From contig JAJPJW010000028.1 of NCBI GenBank assembly GCA_021324075.1, forward strand, positions 1 to 36,137: DNA of 36,137 nucleotides, written 5' to 3'. Below are positions 1-8,313 of the stretch, piece by piece. The notes beneath the pieces were generated by a model, which worked only from the letters and a program-made list of their open reading frames with translations, was not told where the DNA came from and did no database searches. Position 1 is the first letter of the stretch; each line of letters begins with the position of its first letter. Source of the stretch: Pseudomonadota bacterium (GTDB lineage Bacteria > Oederibacteriota > Muellerivitia > Muellerivitales > Muellerivitaceae). A program made the translations under genes and the position numbers.

Positions 1-728
1 ATCTCGTCCAGGAAGATGCTGCCGAACTGGGCTTCCTCGAAGAGGCCGCGCTTTTGTTTCTTGGCGTCGGTGAAGGCGCCCGCCTCATATCCGAAAAGCT
101 CGGACTCCAGGATGGTCTCGGGCAGGGCCCCGCAATGCAGCTCCACGAAGGGCTGGGAGGCGCGGGGGGAAAGGGCGTGGATGAGCTTGGCGATGTGCTC
201 CTTGCCCGTGCCCGTCTCGCCCAGGATGAGGGCCGTCACCTTCTCCTGTTCGGCCACCTGTTCGATCTGGTCGTAGATCTTCTGCATCTGAGGGTCGGTG
301 AGGAAGAGGTAGTCCTTCTGGTAGATCTCCCGCCGCTGCTTCTTGAGGGCCGAGACTTCCTTGAGAAGGCCCTGCTTCTCGCCGATCTTCTTGATGACGA
401 TCTTGAGCTTCTCAACGTTCAGGGGCTTTTCCAGGTAGTCCTCGGCCCCCATCCGCATGGCCTGCACCGCCGAGTCCACCGACCCCTCGCCGGTGATCAT
501 GACTACCTGGGCGCGGATCTTCCGCTCGTTGAGCTGGGTGAGGACGTCCAGGCCCTTCATGTCCGGCAGGTTGAGGTCGAGGAGGATGATGTCGGGGTTG
601 AGCATCTCGCTGCGCTCCAGGCCTTCCTGGGCGGTGTGGGCGGAAAAGGCCTCGTGGCCTTCCTGTTGGATGAACTTGGAGAGGATCTTCGCGATGGCTT
701 CTTCGTCGTCGATGATGAGGACTTTCAT
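1..728 (-). CDS. sigma-54-dependent response regulator, NtrC family (3' part outside window)
   Basis: Reading the minus strand from ATG at 728 gives 242 residues with no stop before the window edge. The N-terminal receiver has the acidic pair IDDEE, the phospho-acceptor Asp in ILLDLNLPD (about residue 51) and the conserved Lys in EDYLEKPL (about 101). An AAA+ sigma-54 interaction domain follows, with Walker [10 protein letters not shown] near residue 168, then the loop [13 protein letters not shown] and the start of Walker B (GSIFLDE). The sigma-54 contact loop is GAFTDA, not the canonical GAFTGA; this variant also occurs in other activators. The helix-turn-helix end is off the window. The start is supported by AGGAAGG about 5 bases upstream. 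It should activate RNA polymerase-sigma-54 after phosphorylation by an unseen histidine kinase. The ligand or target genes cannot be told from here. Confidence 0.95.
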   Translation of the reverse strand, partial: MKVLIIDDEEAIAKILSKFIQQEGHEAFSAHTAQEGLERSEMLNPDIILLDLNLPDMKGLDVLTQLNERKIRAQVVMITGEGSVDSAVQAMRMGAEDYLEKPLNVEKLKIVIKKIGEKQGLLKEVSALKKQRREIYQKDYLFLTDPQMQKIYDQIEQVAEQEKVTALILGETGTGKEHIAKLIHALSPRASQPFVELHCGALPETILESELFGYEAGAFTDAKKQKRGLFEEAQFGSIFLDE

Positions 729-884
729 GCCGACCTTCCTAAAATGAATTTCCGCCCGCCTTGGCGGGCGGAAAATAATCGGGTTCGGTATAGTACCGGA
801 TTCATCGTTTTATTTTCCTGAAAGAGAATCGGTACATGCCGACCTTCCTAAAATGAATTTCCGCCCGCCTTGGCGGGCGGAAAA
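726..884. repeat. 50-bp perfect direct repeat (726-775 and 835-884), each copy with a GC-rich hairpin
   Basis: Bases 726-775 and 835-884 are identical. Each copy holds, read on the minus strand, a hairpin built from CCGCCC and GGGCGG arms, then AGGAAGG and an ATG. Further out, each copy is preceded by a short palindrome, CGGTA-NNN-TACCG (786-798 and 894-906), so the duplicated unit is about 109 bp with a diverged centre. The result is two successive ribosome-binding sites and start codons in front of the NtrC-type gene. Confidence 0.9.
802..837 (-). CDS. possible 11-residue leader peptide upstream of the NtrC-type gene
   Basis: The upstream copy of the 50-bp repeat carries the same ribosome-binding site and ATG as the regulator gene. 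Translation from ATG 837 runs [11 protein letters not shown] and stops at TGA 804-802, followed by the second hairpin and the true start at 728. It is basic and has no recognised family. It may be a regulatory leader peptide or only a by-product of the duplication; nothing else in the sequence shows that it is functional. Confidence 0.3.
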   Translation of the reverse strand: MYRFSFRKIKR

Positions 885-1088
885 CAACGGGGCCGGTATC
901 GTACCGACTCCACTTTCGGATTTTTCAATAAAAGATCGGTGCATGTAAGCCTTTATTCCGCAGGAAGTGATGGATGGGTTGATTCAGTTTATGGGCATCA
1001 GGGTTACGCCTCAATTATAAAAAGCCCTCCGGGAAAAAGCGCACAAACTGTGACCAGATAGAAAACGCTTTTTAGGGGCATTTTTGGC

Positions 1089-1519
1089 TTATTGAGGTTT
1101 TTCCCAGGGTTCAACAGGCCCTGGAACGGGCTTTAACAGGGGATGGGCCTGGAGGGGTGTTAAACGGAGGGTTTTGAGCCATTGGGGGGAGCGCTTTTTG
1201 AGTTTCCGGGTCAAATGGGCGGCTTCGTACCGTAGTTGGCCCCGCGTGACGGCCAGGGGCCGCACCCGGTGCGGGCATTTTTGACCTTGCGGTGTTCGAA
1301 GGCGTAACCCCGCCGGTCGGCTTCCTTCCAAACTTCCAACAAGTAACGGCCGATGGCCCGCCGGGGCTGGGGATGGGCCTTGAAGCGGTCCAGTTGGGGG
1401 TGGTTGCGGTAGCCCTTGGTCTTCCCGGCCAGGACTTTTTGGGCCAGCAATCCTTCCCGCCAGAGGGCCAGGAGGCCCTTGGTGTCGAGGTAGCGGGGAT
1501 GGAGGGACCAGAGGCGCAA
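1089..1519 (-). pseudogene. pyrimidine-dimer DNA glycosylase (Pyr_excise family), frameshifted
   Basis: The minus strand from TTG 1519 encodes RLWSLHPRYLDTKGLLALWRE and then TKGYRNHPQLDRFK, hallmarks of the Pyr_excise family (relatives of T4 endonuclease V), which removes UV-induced pyrimidine dimers. The frame is lost near 1280, in a run of five A residues. The family C-terminal part (LAVTRGQLRYEAAHLTRKL, then AHPLLKPV) continues in another frame to TAA at 1089. Adding one A to the run restores a product of about 143 residues, the normal family length. So this is either a recent single-base deletion or a sequencing error in a homopolymer. It follows ndh by 2 bases and is the last gene of the tkt-ndh operon. 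Confidence 0.8.
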
Positions 1520-1521
1520 GG

Positions 1522-2766
1522 CTAAAACCGGCTGATGTCCCGGCCGAAAAGGCCGGTCTTGAGCCAGTCGAAGAGCACGAGGATCTTGTTTTTCCAGCTC
1601 ACCAGGCGGGTCAGGTAGGCCGAGCGCCAAAGCAGGTAGGTCGTGCGCCCCTTGCCCTTGATGACCGAAAGGTCCGCGATGGCCGCGTCATCCCCCACGT
1701 AGGCCAGCATGCCGTGGTGGTTGTATTTGAAGGGCGAAACCGCCCTGCCCTTGGCCAGGCGGTTGAAGGCCTTGGCCAGGTAATCGCCCTGCTGCATGGC
1801 CACCTGGGCCGTGGCGGGGTGGTTTTTGCCCACCACGCAGGAACAGTCGCCCATGGCGTAAACCGAATCCTGGCCCTGGACCTTGAGGGTTTCGTCCACC
1901 AGGATGCGGGAAGCCTTGTCCTTGGGCAGGTTGAAGTTGCCCACGGCGATGGTGGGGCCCAGGCCCGTGGACCAGACCACCATGCCGAAGGGTATTTCGG
2001 ATCCGTCGTTGAGGACGGCCTTGTCCTTTTCCAGCCGCACGGTGCGGATGCCCGTGCGCACGTTGATGTTCTGGCGCTGGAAGTGCTTGGTGGTGTAGTC
2101 GCTCAAGGACTTGTCGAAGGCGCCCAGGATGTGGTCGGCGGCGTCCACCAGGGTGATGCTCACGTCCTCCATCAAGTGGGGATAGCAGGCGCGCACTTCC
2201 TTCATGACGAAATCGTGCAGCTCGGCGGCGAATTCCACGCCCGTGGGGCCGCCCCCCACCACCGCGAAATGCAAAAGCTGCCGGCGCTTTTCCGGGGACA
2301 AGCCGGGCTCGGAGGCCTGCTCGAAGCACTCGATGGTGCGGCGGCGGATCTTGCGGGCGTCCTCGGCGGACTTGAGGAAGAGCGCGTTTTCCGCCACGCC
2401 CGGAATGTTGAAGGTGTTCACCTTGGCCCCCACGGCGATGACCAGGATGTCGTAGGCCACGTCGAAGCTTTCCTGGCCCAGGGTGGAAACGAAGCGCACC
2501 CATTTGCCTTCCGTGTCCAGTTCCCGGGCCGAGCCCTGGAAGAAGCGGATGCCCTTACAGGCGCGGCGGATGGGCTCGATGATGCTGCGGAATTCCACGG
2601 TCCCCACCGTGGAGCTGGGAAGAAGGGGGGTAAAGAGGAAATGGTTGCGGGAACTGATGACCGTGACGTCGTAAAGCTTCTGGTCGAGTTTTTTGAGCAG
2701 GCTGAAGCCCGCGAAGCCGGTCCCTAAGATGACCAGCTTCGGCTTGGCCGGCCGGAGGGGTTCCAT
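1522..2766 (-). CDS. ndh: type II NADH:quinone oxidoreductase (NDH-2)
   Basis: This 414-residue flavoprotein oxidises NADH and reduces membrane quinone without pumping protons. The FAD-binding fold is at the N-terminus (VILGTGFAG, residues 12-20). The NADH-binding fold is VVGGGPTGVEF (169-179). Further motifs are VVWSTG (263-268), the FAD-contacting YAMGDCS (303-309) and the quinone-site signature AQVAMQQG (320-327). The C-terminus has the amphipathic membrane-anchor region ending GRDISRF, which resembles mitochondrial-type NDH-2 enzymes. ATG 2766 overlaps the tkt stop as TGATG, so the two are translationally coupled. The frame stays open far upstream inside tkt, but the homologous part starts here. 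Its place in a tkt operon ties respiration of NADH to central carbon flow by inference only. Confidence 0.95.
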   Translation of the reverse strand: MEPLRPAKPKLVILGTGFAGFSLLKKLDQKLYDVTVISSRNHFLFTPLLPSSTVGTVEFRSIIEPIRRACKGIRFFQGSARELDTEGKWVRFVSTLGQESFDVAYDILVIAVGAKVNTFNIPGVAENALFLKSAEDARKIRRRTIECFEQASEPGLSPEKRRQLLHFAVVGGGPTGVEFAAELHDFVMKEVRACYPHLMEDVSITLVDAADHILGAFDKSLSDYTTKHFQRQNINVRTGIRTVRLEKDKAVLNDGSEIPFGMVVWSTGLGPTIAVGNFNLPKDKASRILVDETLKVQGQDSVYAMGDCSCVVGKNHPATAQVAMQQGDYLAKAFNRLAKGRAVSPFKYNHHGMLAYVGDDAAIADLSVIKGKGRTTYLLWRSAYLTRLVSWKNKILVLFDWLKTGLFGRDISRF

Positions 2767-4769
2767 CACCCCGCCATACTTTCCTTGGCCGCCTTGACCA
2801 CGGCCTCGGGCGTGAAGCCCAGGTTTTTCAGGGCCACGCCGCCGGGGGCGCTGGCGCCGAAGCGCTCCAGGGTGACGAACCTGCCCTTGGACCCGGTCCA
2901 ACGTTGCCAGCCGAAGGAGGTGGCGGCTTCCACCGCCACGCGGGCGGTCACGGCCGGGGGCAGCACTTCGTTCTGGTAGGCGGCGGGCTGGGCGGCGAAA
3001 AGCTCCCAGGAAGGGAAGCTGACCACCCGGGCGGCGACACCCTCCTTTTCCAGCATCTCCTGGGCCTTCACGCAAAGCTGCAATTCAGAGCCCGTGCCCA
3101 TCAGGATCACCTGGGGCTTGCCGCCCTTGGCCTCCGAGAGGGTATAGGCGCCCTTGAGGGTGCCGGATGCGGGGGCGAACTTGGTGCGGTCGAAGGTGGG
3201 CATGGCCTGGCGGGAGAAGACCAGGGCGGTGGGGGCGTTCTTGCGCTGCAAGGCCGCCAGCCAGGCATAGGGCACCTCGCCTGAATCCCCGGGGCGCAGG
3301 ACGCAGCCGTTGGGGGTGGCGCGCATGGCCGCCAGGGTTTCAACGGGCTGATGGGTGGGCCCGTCCTCGCCCTGGCCGATGGAATCGTGCGTGTAGACGA
3401 AGATGGACTGCACGCCCATCAAATGGGCCAGGCGGTAGGCGGGCTTCATATAGTCGTTGAACATCAGGAAGGTGGCGCCGAAAGGAATGACGCCCCCGTG
3501 CAGGGCCATGCCGTTCAAGGCCGCGGCCATGCCGTGCTCGCGGATGCCGAAATGGAAGATGCGGCCCAGGTAGTTGCCGGCTTCGAAGTCGCCGCCCTTG
3601 TCGATCAGGGTGTCGTTGGAGCCGGCCAGGTCGGCCGAGCCGCCGTAGAAGAAGGGGACTTCCTTGGCGATCGCGTTGATGGTCTTGCCCGAAGCCTGGC
3701 GGGTGGCCAGGCCCTTTTCATCGGCGGGGAAGGTGGGGAGCTTGCTTTCCAAATCCGCCGGAAGCTCCTTGGCCAGGGCCTGCTGGAACTGCTTGAACTT
3801 GTCCGCATTGGCCTTGGCATAGGCGTCGCGCTGGACGTTCCAGTCGGCTTCCGCCTTCTTGCCCTTTTCCACCGATTCCAGGCAGCGCTTCTTGGCTTCC
3901 TCCGGAATATAAAAAGTGGGTTCCTGGGGCCATTTGAAGAATTCCTTGGTCTTGACGATCATGTCGGCCGGGATGGCGCTCCCATGCACCTTGGCGTTGT
4001 CCTGCAGGGGGCTGCCGTAGCCGATGTGGGACCTCACGGCGATGATCGTCGGCCGGGTGGTTTCGGCCTCGGCCTCGGCCATGGCCTTGTCCAGGGCTTC
4101 CAGGTCGTTGGCGTCCGCGACCCTCAAGGTATGCCAGCCGTAGGCCTCGTAGCGCTTCAGGACGTCTTCGGAGAAGGCCAGTTGGGTGTCGCCCTCGATG
4201 GAAATATGGTTGTCGTCGTATAGAACCTTGAGGTTGGCCAGCTTCAAATGGCCGGCCAGGGAACCGGCCTCATGGGAGACGCCCTCCTGGACGTCGCCGT
4301 CGGAGGCGATGACCCAGGTGCGGTGGCTCACCAGTTCCTTCCCGAAGCGGCCGGCCATGATGGCCTCGCCCATGGCGAAGCCGGTGGCGGTGGCGATGCC
4401 CTGGCCCAGGGGGCCGGTGGTGGTTTCCACGCCTTCGGTGTGGCCGTATTCGGGGTGGCCGGGGGTCTTGCTGCCCCATTGGCGGAAGTTCTTGAGCTCC
4501 TCCAGGGGCAGGTTGTAGCCGTGCAGGTGCAGCAGGGCGTAGATGAGCATGGAGCCGTGGCCGGCGGAAAGCACGAAACGGTCCCGGTCCACCCAGTGGG
4601 GGTTGGCGGGGTTGTGCTTCAAGTGGCGGCTCCAGAGCACGTGGGCGACGGCCGCCATGCCCATGGGCATGCCCGGGTGGCCGGAGTTGGCCTTGGCGGT
4701 GGCGTCCACGGCCAGCATGCGGATGGTGTTGATCGCGAGGGTGTCGGCCTGGTCAAAAGCTTTGGACAT
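2766..4769 (-). CDS. tkt: transketolase
   Basis: This thiamine-diphosphate enzyme of the pentose phosphate pathway moves two-carbon units between ketose and aldose phosphates. The 667-residue length is usual. Visible motifs in order are [32 protein letters not shown] and the ThDP-binding stretch SDGDVQEG...DDNHISIEG. In the second half come [13 protein letters not shown], the catalytic-Glu motif [19 protein letters not shown] and [17 protein letters not shown], which contacts substrate phosphate. The start is ATG 4769, with GGAG 6 bases upstream. An upstream in-frame extension to 4817 has no homology and no better ribosome-binding site. It is the first gene of a minus-strand operon with ndh and a frameshifted DNA glycosylase gene. 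The 137 bases upstream of it hold no gene. Confidence 0.97.
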   Translation of the reverse strand: MSKAFDQADTLAINTIRMLAVDATAKANSGHPGMPMGMAAVAHVLWSRHLKHNPANPHWVDRDRFVLSAGHGSMLIYALLHLHGYNLPLEELKNFRQWGSKTPGHPEYGHTEGVETTTGPLGQGIATATGFAMGEAIMAGRFGKELVSHRTWVIASDGDVQEGVSHEAGSLAGHLKLANLKVLYDDNHISIEGDTQLAFSEDVLKRYEAYGWHTLRVADANDLEALDKAMAEAEAETTRPTIIAVRSHIGYGSPLQDNAKVHGSAIPADMIVKTKEFFKWPQEPTFYIPEEAKKRCLESVEKGKKAEADWNVQRDAYAKANADKFKQFQQALAKELPADLESKLPTFPADEKGLATRQASGKTINAIAKEVPFFYGGSADLAGSNDTLIDKGGDFEAGNYLGRIFHFGIREHGMAAALNGMALHGGVIPFGATFLMFNDYMKPAYRLAHLMGVQSIFVYTHDSIGQGEDGPTHQPVETLAAMRATPNGCVLRPGDSGEVPYAWLAALQRKNAPTALVFSRQAMPTFDRTKFAPASGTLKGAYTLSEAKGGKPQVILMGTGSELQLCVKAQEMLEKEGVAARVVSFPSWELFAAQPAAYQNEVLPPAVTARVAVEAATSFGWQRWTGSKGRFVTLERFGASAPGGVALKNLGFTPEAVVKAAKESMAG

Positions 4770-4906
4770 GGGAGGCTCCTTGTCGAAATAAGTGAAACGG
4801 GATGCACAAATTAGCACAATTCATTTTGAAGAAACAGGGAGGAAGGACCCCAAAAGAACCTGAAAAAACGGCGAAGTTGAAGGAAAAAACCATGCGGCAG
4901 GACGGC

Positions 4907-5329
4907 TTATAAAGGCTTGCGGTTCTGGAAACCGCCCTGGAGGCTGTGCCAGTTGAGGATCTCTTCCTCCCCTTCCTTCCAGCACAGAAAGATGATCTCA
5001 TTGCCGCGGCGGCTGTAGAAATCCACCAGGCCCGTGTCCAGGTCCTTCAGGTAGGCGCCCATCTGCAGCAATTCGGAGAGCCTTTCCTCGAATTGGCGGG
5101 TCTGGTAGTGGAAGGTCTCCATCTGCTTGGTGACGGCGGCGCGGCCGGCGGGGGAAAGCTCCCCTTCGGAAGAGGTGCCGGTCATCTCCTCGATCTCAAT
5201 TTGGGCCTGGGTGCGCAGGATCGCGGCGCGCTGTTCCCTCAAGGAACGCAGGGAAAGGCGCACCTGGGGAAGGAGGGCGTTGGCCTCCTCCAAGGTGAGC
5301 ATTTTGATCTTCGTTTCGTCGTTGGACAT
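4907..5329 (-). CDS. DUF2203 family protein
   Basis: The protein has 140 residues. It starts with LTLEEANALLPQVR, continues as a charged, probably coiled-coil helical stretch, and ends with LKDLDTGLVDFYSRR, then IFLCWKEGEEEILNWH. These N- and C-terminal motifs are the signature of DUF2203, a family of unknown function found in many phyla. ATG 5329 is preceded by GAGAGG. It lies upstream of tkt on the same strand with a 137-base gap, so co-transcription is possible but not shown. No transmembrane segment or signal peptide is seen. Confidence 0.88.
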   Translation of the reverse strand: MSNDETKIKMLTLEEANALLPQVRLSLRSLREQRAAILRTQAQIEIEEMTGTSSEGELSPAGRAAVTKQMETFHYQTRQFEERLSELLQMGAYLKDLDTGLVDFYSRRGNEIIFLCWKEGEEEILNWHSLQGGFQNRKPL

Positions 5330-5414
5330 CGGGAATCCTCTCCACTTATTGTAACAATCTTCCGGGAGGCTTCACAATGACAGAAGAGCTCTTCACTTAT
5401 ATGTAAAGCTTCGC

Positions 5415-5604
5415 TGTCATTCCGAGGAGCAGAGCCGATAGGCTCGGTTTGCGACAATCTTGTGGCGCGTTGGCCCTTTGGGCCAAGTGTGGTTGGCCTG
5501 CGGCCAACTAGAATCCCAGGTTTTGTCGTTGAGGTTGTCCGTATCAATGCCTGAGATTGCCACGGTTCAAATCGCCCCGATTGGGGCTGAACCTCGCAAT
5601 GACG
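5415..5604. repeat. dispersed inverted-repeat element (GTCATTCCGAGGAGC type)
   Basis: The stretch opens with GTCATTCCGAGGAGC and ends with CTCGCAATGACGG, an imperfect terminal inverted repeat. Internal palindromes include GGCCCTTTGGGCC and TTGGCCTGCGGCCAA, and AGATTGCCACGGTT appears near the right end. It resembles the common 'GTCATTGCGAGGAGC ... GCAATGAC' non-coding repeats of many bacterial genomes. A second partial end, TTCACAATGACAG, lies at about 5373. Together these fill the 335-base gap between the DUF2203 gene and the perR-like gene; no gene is seen there. Confidence 0.6.
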
Positions 5605-5629
5605 GCAATCCGGACTCGACTTTTATTAA

Positions 5630-5658
5630 TTGACATCTATTACCGTTTGCAATAAATT
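5630..5658 (+). promoter_or_regulatory. candidate promoter of the perR-like gene
   Basis: TTGACA (5630-5635) and TAAATT (5653-5658) are separated by 17 bases, a good sigma-70 arrangement. The predicted transcription start is within a few bases of ATG 5666, so the mRNA may be nearly leaderless. No Shine-Dalgarno precedes ATG 5666, which fits. The spacer and flank contain the near-repeat ATTACC twice (5639, 5657), possibly an autoregulatory site. Confidence 0.5.
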
Positions 5659-5665
5659 ACCATCT

Positions 5666-6130
5666 ATGAAAAGCGCCCCTTCCCTCCATGAAAAAATGAA
5701 AGGTTTCGAGGAACTCTGCCGGGAGCAGGGCGTGCCCTTGACCGTCCAACGCCGGGCCATCCTGGAATCCCTGGCCCAGCGGGAGGACCACCCCACCGCC
5801 GACCAGGTCTATGAGAAGGTGTCCCCAAGCCTGCCGGGCCTCTCGCGCACCACGGTTTACCGGGTGCTGGAAACCCTGGTGGGGCTGGGCGTCATCCACA
5901 AGGCCAACCACCTGGGCTCGGCGGCCCGCTACGACCCCAATACGGAACGGCACCACCACCTGACCTGCCTCTCCTGCCACCGGGTCGTGGACGTGGAGGA
6001 CGACAAGCTCAAGCGGGTGGACCTGCCCAAAGCGCGCGCGCAGGGCTTCGAGATCACGGATTATTCGGTGCATTTCAAGGGCACCTGCCCGGATTGCGCC
6101 GCCAAGTTGAAGGCGGGCCGCAAAGCTTGA
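5666..6130 (+). CDS. perR: Fur-family peroxide/metal regulator, PerR-like
   Basis: The 154-residue protein has an N-terminal winged helix (LTVQRRAILESL ... HPTADQVYEKV ... SRTTVYRVLETL) and a C-terminal metal-binding domain. The sensing-site candidates are the His in HPTAD, the Asp in ARYDP, the histidines in ERHHHLTC and the Asp in HRVVDVED. The last position is Asp in Bacillus PerR and Glu in Fur. The structural zinc site is CLSC plus CPDC. The neighbouring gene is a peroxiredoxin, the usual PerR target. So peroxide sensing by Fe-dependent oxidation is a reasonable inference, though Fur or Zur cannot be excluded. ATG 5666 is preferred; an in-frame TTG at 5630 coincides with the promoter -35 box. 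Confidence 0.85.
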   Translation: MKSAPSLHEKMKGFEELCREQGVPLTVQRRAILESLAQREDHPTADQVYEKVSPSLPGLSRTTVYRVLETLVGLGVIHKANHLGSAARYDPNTERHHHLTCLSCHRVVDVEDDKLKRVDLPKARAQGFEITDYSVHFKGTCPDCAAKLKAGRKA

Positions 6131-6211
6131 TGCCGAACGGCGACGTGACCCCCGGTTCGGGGTTTAAATTTATCCCAGGGGCTTGAACCGGAGCCCGGGG
6201 GTTTGGATACT

Positions 6212-6228
6212 ACCGCTCTCAAAGTGGT
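6212..6228 (+). promoter_or_regulatory. possible operator upstream of the peroxiredoxin gene
   Basis: An imperfect inverted repeat, ACCGCT-N5-AGTGGT (one mismatch), lies 34 bases before the peroxiredoxin start, in the intergenic stretch after the perR-like gene. The location suits a repressor site, but the sequence does not match a standard PerR box. Confidence 0.25.
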
Positions 6229-6262
6229 GGAATTTTTTTAATGAAAACAAGGAGGTTGTGCG

Positions 6263-6784
6263 ATGCCAGCTCAAGTGGGACAAAAGGCCCCCGATTTCCA
6301 GGGCCAAGCGTTGATGCCGAACGGCGAATTCAAGGATATCAAGCTTTCCGATTACAAGGGCAAGTGGGTGGTCCTGTTCTTCTATCCCCTGGACTTCACC
6401 TTCGTCTGCCCGACGGAGATCAAGGCCTTCAACGAGAAGTTCGACGAGTTCAAGAAGATGAACGCCGAGATCATCACGGCCTCGACCGACAGCGTCTACA
6501 GCCACAAGGCCTGGCAGGAAAGCAGCCTGGGGAAGCTTAAGTTCCCCCACCTGGCCGACACGGCCCACCACGTCTCCCGCTCCTACGGCGTCTTGATCGA
6601 GGACAAGGGCATCGCCCTGCGCGGCACCTTCGTCATCGACCCCGAAGGCAATTTGAAGCACGCCACCGTGAACGATACGGCCGTCGGCCGTAACGTCGAG
6701 GAGACCATCCGCACCCTGGCCGCCTTCGAAACCGGCAAGCTCACCGGCTGCGGCTGGACCCCCGGCGCGAAGACGTTGAATTAA
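6263..6784 (+). CDS. 2-Cys peroxiredoxin (AhpC/Prx1 type)
   Basis: This 173-residue cytoplasmic thiol peroxidase reduces hydrogen peroxide and organic hydroperoxides. The peroxidatic Cys49 sits in PLDFTFVCPTEI. The proline and threonine of that loop and the later Arg in LRGTFVIDPEG complete the active site. The resolving Cys163 is in LTGCGWTPGAKTL, a shortened form of the usual VCPANWxPG end. The electron donor (AhpF, thioredoxin or AhpD) is not in the window. AAGGAGG lies 8 bases before ATG 6263. The gene sits downstream of the perR-like gene on the same strand and ends in a strong terminator, so a peroxide-induced unit is likely. Confidence 0.95.
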   Translation: MPAQVGQKAPDFQGQALMPNGEFKDIKLSDYKGKWVVLFFYPLDFTFVCPTEIKAFNEKFDEFKKMNAEIITASTDSVYSHKAWQESSLGKLKFPHLADTAHHVSRSYGVLIEDKGIALRGTFVIDPEGNLKHATVNDTAVGRNVEETIRTLAAFETGKLTGCGWTPGAKTLN

Positions 6785-6800
6785 GTTTTAGGCCTTAATG

Positions 6801-6835
6801 AAGGGGAACTCCCGCAAGGGGGTTCCCCTTTTTTT
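6801..6835 (+). terminator. rho-independent terminator after peroxiredoxin gene
   Basis: AAGGGGAAC and GTTCCCCTT form the outer stem, with CCC/GGG pairs continuing inward around GCAA, followed by seven T residues. It begins 17 bases after the stop codon. Confidence 0.92.
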
Positions 6836-6886
6836 ATTTCGGAGCCTTGTCTTTGAAAAAGCAAAAGGACAAACGGCCATTTTTTA

Positions 6887-7004
6887 GCCACAGATGCATG
6901 GGATTCACAGGGATAAGGCAAAATTAAAAAGATTCTTAGGTTACGACCTATGTCTCTTGATCGATTCTCTTGAAGTCATCCCATTTATCCCATGCATCTG
7001 TGGC
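6887..7004. repeat. inverted-repeat element A, copy 1 (GCCACAGATGCATGGGAT ends)
   Basis: The left end GCCACAGATGCATGGGAT is matched by ATCCCATGCATCTGTGGC on the right, with about 80 unrelated bases between. Two further copies lie at 26915-27028 and 27735-27925. All are intergenic and follow an A-rich stretch containing GCAAAAG or GCAAAGG. It behaves like a small non-coding mobile or palindromic repeat. Apart from this element the gap 6836-7044 holds nothing recognisable. Confidence 0.85.
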
Positions 7005-7044
7005 AAATAGTCTTTTCTTTACGGTGTATATAGTTTCCTTTTGT

Positions 7045-8187
7045 TTAAAGGGCCGGCCGAGTTGTTGAAACATCGTCCGAGGGCGGGGGAGGGGCGGCGG
7101 GCTCTTCCGGTGGCCGGACGATCAGGCTTTTGCCCTTCAAGAGCGGGAAAAAGAAGCGGCTGGAAAGCCGGGGCGCGTAAAGGTAATTGGAAAGGCCCGT
7201 TCCCTCCAGGGTCTTTCCCCCCGACACCCATCGGACCCTGTCCCCGAAGACCAACTGGACCGGCCCGTCGCCGAGGACCTGCCGGTGGCCGATGCGCAGG
7301 GAATCGGCATCGGTGAATTCCAGGGTCTTTTGGTAGGGAAGGGCGAAAAAATTCCAGCGGCTTTGGGAAGCCTTGAAGGCCACGTTCCAGACCCGGGTCT
7401 CCCCCGGGCCGGCGTTGAAAAAAAGCCCCTCCGACGGCTCCCGGGGATCGGCCGGAACGCGGAAGGAATAAACCAGGGTTTCCTCCCCCAGGAAGGCCCT
7501 TCCCCAGTGCCAGGATTTGACGAATTGGCCCAGGGGAACCGATCCGAAATGGTGGTCGTGATAGCCCTTGCCCACAAAGGCCACTGTCCGGCCCGATTCC
7601 CCCTCGCCGTCCACCCATTCCAAGGTTCCTTCCACGTGGCAAAGGGGCGCGGCCAGGATCCAGCTATGGGTGGAAGGGGTCTCCGGCTGGGGGAAGGCCG
7701 TGGTGTTTTTCAGGAGCGGCGTGAAAAAAAGCCGGGCCCGGATCGTCGTTTTGCCGCCGGACAGGGGGGCCTGGGCGGTCAGGATGTAGGAAGGCGGATC
7801 GCCCCTTTCGTCCCAGTTGAAACGGTTGGGCCCCAGCAAAACCGCGCCATGCTTGTCGGAGGCTTTCAGGGATTTCTGGGAAAACTCCTGCAGGCTCTCC
7901 GCAACCTGGGCGCCCTTATGGAAAAGCCGGAAAGAGACGCCACAGTAGTCCAGGGGATTGGGAGGATCGGGGCGCAGGGAAGAATCCACCAAGGGTGATT
8001 TCGTTTTTTCCCAATAGGTTCTTAGGCTATCTTGGTAATAAGCGGAAAAAAGATTGCCCGCGTGGAACCGGATGACGAAGGAATAGCCGGACTGGTCGTC
8101 TGTTCCGTCGAAGTGCCACCATTCGTAGGCCCCCGGGGATTTTTGGGGGCGGTGGAAATCCTGCTCGACTCCCGTTAAGAGGTTCAT
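7045..8187 (-). CDS. CrtC-like carotenoid 1,2-hydratase (hydroxyneurosporene synthase family)
   Basis: This 380-residue protein has the tandem lipocalin-like architecture of the CrtC/AttH family. The N-terminal half shows GAYEWWHFDGTD and FVIRFHAGNLFSAYY. The second half shows the family signature GKGYHDHHFGSVPLG and then WHWGRAFLGEETLVYSF. CrtC adds water to the terminal double bond of acyclic or monocyclic carotenoids, giving a tertiary hydroxyl. ATG 8187 is used because family homology starts just after it; the ribosome-binding site is weak. The C-terminal end is Pro-rich and unlike the family. The gene is divergent from a glycosyltransferase, which suggests hydroxylation followed by glycosylation, as in CrtC/CruC of green sulfur bacteria. 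Other AttH-like roles remain possible, and no carotenoid synthase is in the window. Confidence 0.78.
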   Translation of the reverse strand: MNLLTGVEQDFHRPQKSPGAYEWWHFDGTDDQSGYSFVIRFHAGNLFSAYYQDSLRTYWEKTKSPLVDSSLRPDPPNPLDYCGVSFRLFHKGAQVAESLQEFSQKSLKASDKHGAVLLGPNRFNWDERGDPPSYILTAQAPLSGGKTTIRARLFFTPLLKNTTAFPQPETPSTHSWILAAPLCHVEGTLEWVDGEGESGRTVAFVGKGYHDHHFGSVPLGQFVKSWHWGRAFLGEETLVYSFRVPADPREPSEGLFFNAGPGETRVWNVAFKASQSRWNFFALPYQKTLEFTDADSLRIGHRQVLGDGPVQLVFGDRVRWVSGGKTLEGTGLSNYLYAPRLSSRFFFPLLKGKSLIVRPPEEPAAPPPPSDDVSTTRPAL

Positions 8188-8198
8188 AACCACACCGT

Positions 8199-8302
8199 TA
8201 AAAAGTAATGAAAAACGAAGAATGTAAAATGAATAATGATGGGGGAAAGGCACGCCTTTCTTCCGTTATTTTCCATTGTTCATTGTACATTTTTCATTTT
8301 TG
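8199..8302. repeat. AT-rich inverted repeat C1 between divergent genes
   Basis: AATGAAAAACGAAGAATG and AATGAATAATG on the left face CATTGTTCATTGTACATT and TTTCATT on the right, around a central hairpin GAAAGGC-AC-GCCTTTC (8245-8260). The layout is the same as the element at 11131-11233. It fills the intergenic space that must hold both divergent promoters. Confidence 0.65.
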
Positions 8303-8313
8303 AGGCGGTTCCT

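Noticed and set aside
54-821. Long plus-strand open frame at the left edge
   Set aside because: It is antisense to the receiver and AAA+ coding sequence of the NtrC-type gene; its Leu/Val/Gly-rich product matches no family.
870-1061. 63-residue plus-strand open frame
   Set aside because: No ribosome-binding site or protein-like composition, and it begins within the duplicated leader of the regulator gene.
1714-4814. Several long plus-strand open frames over ndh and tkt
   Set aside because: They are antisense shadows produced by high GC in the third codon position; ndh and tkt are certain on the other strand.
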